DNA from: CAYUWK01 sp964580085
Lineage (GTDB): Bacteria; Patescibacteriota; Minisyncoccia; Minisyncoccales; CG1-02-41-26
Assembly: GCA_964580085.1 (NCBI GenBank)
Contig: CAZOJF010000018.1
Span: 1-9,643, forward strand
DNA: 9,643 bases
Direction of reading: 5' to 3'
This document shows, one piece after another, positions 1 through 5,668 of the stretch (the stretch's first letter is position 1; each line of letters begins with the position of its first letter). The position numbers and the translations under genes were made by a program. The notes below the pieces were generated by a model. It worked only from the letters and a program-made list of their open reading frames with translations. It searched no databases and was not told the origin of the DNA.

Positions 1-62
1 AAACCCCTAACCAAGCCCTTAGATTAGGAGTGCAAAATGTTTGTATCTAAAACAAATAAATT

Positions 63-758
63 TTAGAACCCAGCGAATTTTCGAACTTCATCAATAGAAA
101 TTGTAGATACTTTACCATTTTTATCAATTACATTTAATCCTAATGCTTCCCCCCAAACATTAAATAAAGGACTGCCATTAAGAACTTTATCCTCTAAAAT
201 GTTTGTATAAATCATTCTATCATCAAACATTTTAATACTTCCCTGGTTAGTTATGCTTTTAGGAATTTCGTCTTCAACAATTATTCCGAAAAGAAAAACT
301 TTTTGACCCATTTTAATGTCTGATAAATCAGCAAATTTACAAGCTAAGACATTTTTCTGATCAATCTTTATTAAAGCTAAGTTTTGTTCTAAATCTTGTC
401 TTACAATTTCAAAATTAACTCTTTCTCCCTCTAAAAAAAGATATTTCTCTGTTTTAGGGAGCACGTCTGCCAATGTAACTATCAAGCCGTCTGAGGTAAT
501 AATGACCCCAGAACCACTAGAAAATCCTACTGTTGTGTCTTCAACCTTCTTAATTGCCTGTTCCAAAGCTGTATCTTGTCCAATCATTATCTGTTCTACC
601 GGATTAACAATCACTTGATTTTTCAATCTTTCAATCATTTTCAAATTTCCAAAATAAGGATGAGCAATAAGACTGGGCAAAATTAAAACTTGAAAAAGTG
701 AGCCACCAATAGCTCCTATAATTAAAATAACAATTATTCTTACAATGTTCTTTTCCAT
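63..758 (-). CDS. Membrane-anchored catalytically dead trypsin-like (HtrA/S1C-fold) protein, no PDZ domain
   Basis: 231 residues. Residues 6-30 form one hydrophobic segment after a short basic start (MEKNIVR), so the rest probably lies outside the cytoplasmic membrane. Residues 78-230 follow the chymotrypsin-fold domain of HtrA and align well with the active HtrA encoded at 3527-4888: SGSGVIITSDG matches GGGTGFIISEDG, and SPLFNVWGEALGLNV matches GPLLNIKGEVIGINV. All three catalytic positions are changed: His is Asp98 (TLADVL against TNKHVV), Asp is Asn126 (EQNLALIKID against IEDLAILKID), and Ser is Asn194 (LNGSPL against NSGGPL). The oxyanion glycine position is Val192. The protein ends just after the protease domain, with no PDZ. 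The frame is intact, so this looks like a maintained pseudoenzyme rather than a decayed gene. It starts 3 bases after the clpB stop with no Shine-Dalgarno, suggesting cotranscription and coupled translation. A binding or regulatory role is inferred; the partner is unknown. Confidence 0.85.
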   Translation of the reverse strand: MEKNIVRIIVILIIGAIGGSLFQVLILPSLIAHPYFGNLKMIERLKNQVIVNPVEQIMIGQDTALEQAIKKVEDTTVGFSSGSGVIITSDGLIVTLADVLPKTEKYLFLEGERVNFEIVRQDLEQNLALIKIDQKNVLACKFADLSDIKMGQKVFLFGIIVEDEIPKSITNQGSIKMFDDRMIYTNILEDKVLNGSPLFNVWGEALGLNVIDKNGKVSTISIDEVRKFAGF

Positions 759-761
759 AAA

Positions 762-3440
762 TTATCTAGTTAAAACTTTTCTTTTATTTTTAGAAGATAT
801 TTTAAAGAGTTGGGATGTTTTAAAAACAACTTCTTTTTTATTAAAATCTATAAGAACTTTATCCCCTCGACCAATCTCAGAACAAATAACTTTTAATGAT
901 AATGGGTCAAGAATTAGTTTTTGGATAACTCTTTTTAGCGGCCTAGCCCCCAAATTAGAATCAAAGCCCTTTTCAGCTAAAGTTTCTTTTAATTTCTCCG
1001 TAAATTTAACTTTTATCTGCTTTGTTTTTTCCAATCTTTGAGCAACTTTTATTAATTCTAAATTAACAATCTTCTTAATTTCTTTTTGGCCTAAATAATC
1101 AAAAATAATAACTTCATCAATTCTATTCAGAAACTCTGGCCTAAATTTTTCTTTTAATGATTCCGTGATTTTATTTTTAAGGCCTTCTTTTTGAGATATC
1201 TTTTCGGTTTTCATTTCAAATCCTATTGGTTTTAATTGTTCTATATATTCAGACCCAACATTAGAGGTCATAATTATAATAGAATTCTTAAAAGAAACTA
1301 TTCTACCTTTGGCATCTGTTAATCGTCCATCTTCAAAAATCTGAAGCAAGATATTAAAAACATCTGGATGAGCTTTTTCAACTTCATCCAATAAAATTAC
1401 TGAGTATGGCCTTCTCCTAATTTTTTCGGTGATTTGTCCCCCTTCTTCAAAACCAACATAACCCGGAGGAGAACCAAGGATTTTAGAAACACTATGTCTT
1501 TCCATGTACTCGGACATATCTAGCCTAACTATTGCTTTTTCATCGTTAAACAGAAACTCTGCTAACGCTTTTACTGTTTCGGTTTTTCCGACACCAGTCG
1601 GTCCTAAAAAGAGAAAAACACCTAAGGGTCTTTCTTCTTCTTGGAGTCCGGCTCTACTTCTTCTGATAGATCTGGCTACAGCGGAAATAGCTTTTTTCTG
1701 ACCAATTATTCTTTTCTCTAAGATATCTTCTATCCCTTCTAGTTTCTTGGCCTCTGTTTCTATTAATCTCATAACTGGAATCCCCGTCCAACGAGAAACG
1801 ACTTGAGCAATATCTTCTTCGTCAATTTCTTCTTTCAAAAGTTGTTTATTTTTTTGAAGGTTTTTTAATTTTCTTTCAACTAAGCTTAATTCTTTCTTTA
1901 TTTCTGGGATTTCTCCATATTTTATTTCGGCTACTCTTTGTAAATCTGCTTTTCTTTGAGCGGTTTCCATTTCCCAAGATTTTTCATCAATTTTTTTCTT
2001 CAATTCTTTAATCTTATATATCAATTCTTTTTCTGAAGACCATTTAGCTTGTAATGCTTTTGATTCATCTTTTAAATCTGCCAACATTCTGTCTATGACC
2101 TTAAGCCGCCTGACATTTTCTTTGGCTTTCTCTTTTTTAAGAGATGCTTTTTCAATTTCAAGTTTAAGAATTTCTTCATGCAGATGATCTAATTCGGTTG
2201 GTTCTGATTCAATCTCCAATCTTAAAGCAGCAGCTGCTTCATCCATCAAATCTACGGCTTTATCTGGAAGAAATCTATCTGAAATATAACGACTGCTTAA
2301 TTCAGCAGATGCTTTAATAGCTGAATCTTTAATCTTTACTCCATGATGCAATTCATATTTCTCTTTTAACCCACGCAAGATAGCAATAGTATCTTCTATA
2401 CTAGGCTCTTTAACATAAATTGGCTGAAATCTTCTTTCTAAGGCAGGATCTCTTTCAATATATTTTTGATATTCTTTTAAAGTAGTAGCCCCTATTGCTT
2501 TAAGCTCTCCGCGAGATAAGGCTGGTTTCAAGAGATTGGAAGCATCAATTGACCCTTCCGACGCTCCAGCTCCAACAAGAGTATGAAGTTCGTCAATAAA
2601 TAAAATATAGTGTCCATTTGCTTTTTGCACTTCTTTTAATAATGCTTTTATTCTATTTTCAAACTCGCCACGATATTTAGTTCCCGCGACTAAATATCCT
2701 AAGTCCAACGAAATAATTTCTTTAGTGCATAAACTTTCCGGGACTTCTTTACTCATAATCTTTTTGGCTAGTCCTTCAACAATAGCTGTTTTACCTACGC
2801 CAGCTTCACCAATTAAAACCGGATTATTTTTAGTTCTTCTAGAAAGAACTTGCATTAATCTTCTAATTTCATCCTCTCTACCAATTACGGGATCCAAATT
2901 TCCCTTTTTTGCTTCGTCGGTAAGATTCCGAGCATATTTTTTAATAACATCATATTTTGATTCAGGATTAGGATCAGTAATTTTTTCATCCCCTTTGATC
3001 TCAACTAAATTTTTCAGAAATGTATCCGAGTTTATTTGAGCACTTTCTAGAATTATCTTAGCACGTGTTGGACAAACAAGTAATGACAAAAAAAGATGTT
3101 CTATGGAGATAAATTCATCTCCCATTTTCATTGCCTCTTGTTTTGCTCTTTCTAAAACCTGGGCTAAGTCCTGAGTAAGATAAAAACGGCCTAATGTTTG
3201 TTCAGCGCTGGTTTGAGAAATTTTATCAATCGCTTTCTCAGTCTTTCTTTTAAGAGATTCTATGTCTATTTGAGTTCTTTTCAAAATAGTAATCACAATA
3301 CTTTCTCCTTGAGATAATAAAGCCAAAAGCAGATGCAAGGCATCTACTTGCTGTTGTTCTTTCTCTCTGGAAATTGACTGAGCCTGAATTATTACTTCTT
3401 GTGATTTATGGGTGAAATCACCCCCTTGCATAAATTGCAT
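762..3440 (-). CDS. clpB: Clp/Hsp100 AAA+ ATPase: ClpB-like disaggregase with a ClpC/ClpX-type IGF loop
   Basis: 892 residues; a cytoplasmic hexameric unfoldase that threads proteins through a central pore using ATP. Domains in order: two Clp N repeats (about 8-75 and 85-150); AAA module 1 with Walker A GEAGVGKT at 211-218, Walker B ending D283-E284, pore-loop Tyr256 and arginine fingers R336/R337; a long coiled-coil middle domain at about 410-537; AAA module 2 with Walker A GPTGVGKT at 613-620, Walker B VILLDE at 681-686, pore-loop Tyr661 (GYVG), arginine finger R773 and sensor-2 GARPLKR at 831-837. The full-length middle domain is typical of ClpB; ClpC has a roughly half-size one. Unlike ClpB, the stretch between TSNVGS and FRPEF is about nine residues longer and carries Ile739-Gly740-Phe741, placed like the ClpP-docking loop of ClpC. 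ATG at 3440 is chosen because it sits just after a good promoter; the ATG at 3431 (Met4) also fits. It precedes the pseudo-HtrA gene by 3 bases. The ClpB name rests on the middle domain; annotation as ClpC is also defensible. Confidence 0.93.
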   Translation of the reverse strand: MQFMQGGDFTHKSQEVIIQAQSISREKEQQQVDALHLLLALLSQGESIVITILKRTQIDIESLKRKTEKAIDKISQTSAEQTLGRFYLTQDLAQVLERAKQEAMKMGDEFISIEHLFLSLLVCPTRAKIILESAQINSDTFLKNLVEIKGDEKITDPNPESKYDVIKKYARNLTDEAKKGNLDPVIGREDEIRRLMQVLSRRTKNNPVLIGEAGVGKTAIVEGLAKKIMSKEVPESLCTKEIISLDLGYLVAGTKYRGEFENRIKALLKEVQKANGHYILFIDELHTLVGAGASEGSIDASNLLKPALSRGELKAIGATTLKEYQKYIERDPALERRFQPIYVKEPSIEDTIAILRGLKEKYELHHGVKIKDSAIKASAELSSRYISDRFLPDKAVDLMDEAAAALRLEIESEPTELDHLHEEILKLEIEKASLKKEKAKENVRRLKVIDRMLADLKDESKALQAKWSSEKELIYKIKELKKKIDEKSWEMETAQRKADLQRVAEIKYGEIPEIKKELSLVERKLKNLQKNKQLLKEEIDEEDIAQVVSRWTGIPVMRLIETEAKKLEGIEDILEKRIIGQKKAISAVARSIRRSRAGLQEEERPLGVFLFLGPTGVGKTETVKALAEFLFNDEKAIVRLDMSEYMERHSVSKILGSPPGYVGFEEGGQITEKIRRRPYSVILLDEVEKAHPDVFNILLQIFEDGRLTDAKGRIVSFKNSIIIMTSNVGSEYIEQLKPIGFEMKTEKISQKEGLKNKITESLKEKFRPEFLNRIDEVIIFDYLGQKEIKKIVNLELIKVAQRLEKTKQIKVKFTEKLKETLAEKGFDSNLGARPLKRVIQKLILDPLSLKVICSEIGRGDKVLIDFNKKEVVFKTSQLFKISSKNKRKVLTR
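3410..3423. promoter_or_regulatory. 14-bp GC-rich palindrome inside the first codons of clpB
   Basis: GGGTGA, two bases, then TCACCC form a perfect inverted repeat 18-31 bases downstream of the first base of the clpB start codon. In the mRNA it could fold as a five-pair G/C-rich stem (GGGUG-AUUU-CACCC), unusual in so AT-rich a region. It includes a Shine-Dalgarno-like AGGGGGUGAU with no usable start codon after it. It could be a protein-binding operator, a weak mRNA hairpin affecting early translation, or chance within the codons for Gly-Gly-Asp-Phe-Thr. No match to the CIRCE or HAIR heat-shock operators was seen. The repeat is observed; the function is speculative. Confidence 0.25.
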
Positions 3441-3448
3441 ATAAATTG

Positions 3449-3477
3449 ATTATAAACGGGAAAATCAGAAAAGTAAA
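3449..3477 (-). promoter_or_regulatory. Sigma-70-like promoter of clpB and the pseudo-HtrA gene
   Basis: On the minus strand TTTACT (3477-3472) and TATAAT (3454-3449) are separated by exactly 17 bases. The -10 box is a perfect consensus match and the -35 box matches 4 of 6. Counting the usual spacing from the -10 box, transcription would start at about 3442-3440, so the mRNA would begin with or only one to three bases before the clpB ATG at 3440. That implies a leaderless or nearly leaderless message. If Met4 (ATG at 3431) is used, the leader would still be only about 10 bases and lacks a Shine-Dalgarno. The -35 box lies in the T-rich stretch after the htrA terminator hairpin. Confidence 0.7.
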
Positions 3478-3497
3478 GAAGAGAGCTTAGCTCTCTT
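3466..3497 (-). terminator. Intrinsic terminator after htrA
   Basis: An eight-pair stem (AAGAGAGC, loop TAA, GCTCTCTT on the minus strand; 3497-3490 and 3486-3479) starts 29 bases after the htrA stop codon. A T-rich stretch with interruptions (CTTTACTTTTC) follows. The other strand also has the stem followed by TTTTT (3496-3500), so the element may work in both directions. It separates the glycosyltransferase-htrA unit from the clpB unit. The T-tract is not continuous, so read-through is plausible. Confidence 0.6.
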
Positions 3498-3526
3498 TTT
3501 ACATATATCAAACATATATTTATTTT

Positions 3527-4888
3527 CTATTCCTGATATTCTCCTAAAACTACATTTACCATTTTTTCTTCCTCCCCTTCTAATATTTTAAGAGATATCT
3601 GATCTTCAGGATTATATTTTTTGATAATTTTGGCTAAAGAATTTTGGGAAGTAATTTTTTCATTATTTATTTCTAAAATTATATCTCCCTCTTGGAGGCC
3701 AGCTTTTTCAGCAGAAGAACCGACAACAATAGCAACCTCTCCTGGGTTTTCTCCTTTAATAATTAAAGCCCCATGGTCAACACTTAATTCTTTTTCCTTT
3801 TGTATTTCCGGAGTTATTAAAATGTATCTTACTCCTAAGAATGGATAAACTATCTTGCCGATCGCTTTAATTTGTTCAATGTCTCTTTTGGCTTTATTGA
3901 TGGGTATGCTAAAACCAATACTTTGAGCTTGTTCGGCCATAGCGACATTAATCCCAATTACCTCTCCTTTAATGTTTAATAACGGACCCCCTGAATTTCC
4001 TTTATTTATGGCCGCATCTGTTTGGATCACATCTTCCAGCGTTTCAACCATTCCCCCGCCCGAAGCAGTAATCGTTCTGCCTAACCCCGAAATAACTCCT
4101 ACCGAGATTGTATTTCTGAATTCACCTAAAGCGTTCCCAATGGCAATTGCTGTCTGGCCAATATGTAAACTAGTAGAGTCCCCAATTTTAATCATGGGAA
4201 AAGATTGTTCATTAAAGTCACCATCTGGAGTAATCATTTTGTCTTGGTCAATTTTGAGAATAGCTAAATCTTCAATCGGATCACGAGCTAAAACTTTTGC
4301 TGGATATTTTTCACCATCATTAGTTAAAATTGTATAATCAGCTTCTTCGTCTTGGACAACATGCTTATTAGTCAAAATCATACCATCTTCCGAAATAATA
4401 AACCCTGTGCCACCACCAATTTCTTTTTTCTCTGTCCCTTTTTGCCTATATTGGGGAACTTTAATATCCAAAAATGGTTGGTCGAAAGAGGTATCAAAAT
4501 CACCAAAGGGATCAATATAATATTCTTCAAAAATTGGCATATCTTTAGTAATAATAATGCTCACTACCGAAGGAGATACTTTGTCGATGGCATTTACTAT
4601 CATATCTTCTCTTGAAAGTTGAGGGATAACATCTTTTTTATTATCAAAATACTCAGAAATCCATGTATTTGAAAAATAATCTGTTAATTGGGGATAATAA
4701 AATACTGAAAATGTCCCGGCTACAAACCCAAAGAAAGAAGAAATAAAAATAATACAAATCAAAAAGATAAAAGATTTAAAATAAAATAAACTAATTTTTG
4801 GTAATTTAATTTCTTGTAGAAAAAACTCTTCTATTGTTTTCCCACTTTTCTTACTTTTCTTATTTTGTTTAATATTTTTTTTATTCAT
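3527..4888 (-). CDS. htrA: Membrane-anchored HtrA/DegP-type serine protease with one PDZ domain
   Basis: 453 residues; an S1C-family endoprotease that degrades misfolded proteins outside the cytoplasmic membrane. A lysine-rich cytoplasmic tail (1-37) precedes one membrane segment (about 38-62), a linker, a protease domain (about 95-335) and a PDZ domain (about 345-450). The catalytic triad is complete: His176 in TNKHVV, Asp207 in DPIEDLAILKID and Ser299 in GNSGGP. The stretch about 118-157 (YYIDPFGDF to QKGTEKKEIGGG) looks like the LA regulatory loop of HtrA proteins. The PDZ carboxylate-binding loop is near YPFLGV (348-353). Length and layout match the one-PDZ, membrane-tethered HtrA form. 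The ATG lies 8 bases after the glycosyltransferase stop codon with no Shine-Dalgarno, so the two genes are probably cotranscribed; the stop is TAG. It is the active counterpart of the dead paralogue at 63-758, with clpB between them. The function is secure at family level; natural substrates are unknown. Confidence 0.95.
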   Translation of the reverse strand: MNKKNIKQNKKSKKSGKTIEEFFLQEIKLPKISLFYFKSFIFLICIIFISSFFGFVAGTFSVFYYPQLTDYFSNTWISEYFDNKKDVIPQLSREDMIVNAIDKVSPSVVSIIITKDMPIFEEYYIDPFGDFDTSFDQPFLDIKVPQYRQKGTEKKEIGGGTGFIISEDGMILTNKHVVQDEEADYTILTNDGEKYPAKVLARDPIEDLAILKIDQDKMITPDGDFNEQSFPMIKIGDSTSLHIGQTAIAIGNALGEFRNTISVGVISGLGRTITASGGGMVETLEDVIQTDAAINKGNSGGPLLNIKGEVIGINVAMAEQAQSIGFSIPINKAKRDIEQIKAIGKIVYPFLGVRYILITPEIQKEKELSVDHGALIIKGENPGEVAIVVGSSAEKAGLQEGDIILEINNEKITSQNSLAKIIKKYNPEDQISLKILEGEEEKMVNVVLGEYQE

Positions 4889-4896
4889 ATTATTAG

Positions 4897-5607
4897 TTAG
4901 GGCTTACCATCCTTAAAATAATTAAATTTATACTTAAGAAAATCTTTTTTTAAAGGTCCTTTAATTTCCAGATACAAATTTGCAAATCCATATTTAAGCG
5001 CATTTCGAATTAAGCCTTCGCTCCGAAATCTTCTTAAAGAACTAAACATTTTTGTTGTTTTTATCACTCCGAACTCTCCTGATTTAGAGGCTCTTTTAAG
5101 ATAATCACAATCTTCAATTAATTTAACTGTTTCATCCCAACCATTTATTTTTTTATGAATTGATTTCTTTATTAAAATTCCTTGTGTTCCATGGGGCCAT
5201 TTTTTCCCAAAAATTAACAGAGGATAATTATAAAAAATATTAAATAAAATCTTAAGAATTTTACTTTTAGATATCGGCACGAAACAAAATGTAGCAACGT
5301 CTAAATTTCTTTCTTTAAATTCCTTTAATGCCTTTTCCAAAAAATCATTTGGCAAAATAAGATCTGCATCTAGAGATAAAATTAAGTCTTTTTTACTAAA
5401 TTTTATTGCTTGATTTCTAGCATAAGGAATTTCTCCCCCTTTAACCACTCTGGCTCCAAAAGATTTGGCGATTTCTCTAGTTTTATCTTTAGAATTAGCA
5501 TCAGCAATTATTATTTCGTAATCTTTGAATTTTTGTTTTTTTAAACAATTTAGAAGCCGAGGTAAATAATTTTCTTCGTTTAAAGTTGGTATCACTATTG
5601 AAAGCAT
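4897..5607 (-). CDS. Family 2 (GT-A fold) glycosyltransferase
   Basis: 236 residues; a cytoplasmic, probably membrane-associated enzyme that transfers a sugar from a nucleotide-sugar donor. The N-terminus MLSIVIPTLNEENYLPRLL is the classic GT2 start. DANSKDKT at 36-43 lies in the nucleotide-binding region. The metal-binding DXD motif is Asp80-Ala81-Asp82 (SLDADLILP), and Glu165-Asp166 in the second half is placed like the usual catalytic-base ED motif. There is a hydrophobic stretch near 117-134 but no clear multi-pass membrane region. A basic tail (about 190-236, RRFRSEGL) follows. The length is normal for a compact GT2. The sequence does not show which sugar or acceptor is used; an envelope glycan or glycolipid is a reasonable guess. 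It is the first gene of the unit with htrA, 26 bases downstream of the predicted transcription start, and has no Shine-Dalgarno. Confidence 0.9.
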   Translation of the reverse strand: MLSIVIPTLNEENYLPRLLNCLKKQKFKDYEIIIADANSKDKTREIAKSFGARVVKGGEIPYARNQAIKFSKKDLILSLDADLILPNDFLEKALKEFKERNLDVATFCFVPISKSKILKILFNIFYNYPLLIFGKKWPHGTQGILIKKSIHKKINGWDETVKLIEDCDYLKRASKSGEFGVIKTTKMFSSLRRFRSEGLIRNALKYGFANLYLEIKGPLKKDFLKYKFNYFKDGKP

Positions 5608-5628
5608 TTTATTAATAATAATTATATC

Positions 5629-5643
5629 TAATAATAGTTATTA
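5629..5643. repeat. AT-only 15-bp palindrome across the predicted transcription start
   Basis: TAATAA, TAG, TTATTA form a perfect inverted repeat overlapping the -10 box (5645-5640) and the predicted start near 5633. A regulator-binding site would fit this position. In a stretch with almost only A and T, such repeats also arise easily by chance, and an A/U-only stem would be a poor terminator for comEC. Confidence 0.2.
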
Positions 5644-5668
5644 TATACCATATTGGCCGAATTCTCAA
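5640..5668 (-). promoter_or_regulatory. Sigma-70-like promoter of the glycosyltransferase-htrA unit
   Basis: On the minus strand TTGAGA (5668-5663) and TATAAT (5645-5640) are 17 bases apart, matching 5 of 6 and 6 of 6 consensus positions. The -35 box contains the TGA stop codon of comEC (5667-5665). The predicted start is near 5633, giving a leader of about 26 bases before the ATG at 5607. A second TATAAT at 5626-5621 lacks a convincing -35 box at the right distance; if used it would give a leader of about 6 bases. Confidence 0.7.

Noticed and set aside
1..62. Possible RNA gene or terminator at the window edge (inverted repeat CCTAA/TTAGG at 6-10 and 24-28; TTTGT/ACAAA at 40-44 and 52-56; loose tRNA-like CTCCTAA loop on the minus strand)
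   Set aside because: The stems are five pairs or fewer, no matching D arm or acceptor is present, and the sequence stops before a T arm could be judged. Nothing is supported here.
63..758. Pseudogene call for the triad-less HtrA-like gene
   Set aside because: There are no internal stops or frameshifts, the hydrophobic core motifs are preserved, and it is tightly spaced behind clpB, which fits a maintained pseudoenzyme better than decay.
745..1041. Plus-strand open frame of 98 codons opposite the clpB end
   Set aside because: It lies antisense to strongly conserved clpB codons and has no promoter or recognisable protein features. The same applies to the plus-strand frames at 1504-1701, 2725-3039, 3621-3848, 3972-4337 and 4352-4615.
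3441..3526. Heat-shock operators (CIRCE or HAIR) upstream of clpB
   Set aside because: Neither TTAGCACTC-N9-GAGTGCTAA nor CTTGAGT-N7-ACTCAAG, nor a close variant, is present between htrA and clpB.
5640..5667. TGA read as glycine (genetic code 25) extending comEC
   Set aside because: Read-through would add only seven codons before a TAA and would run into a good promoter. One TGA cannot settle the code, but the standard bacterial code explains everything seen.
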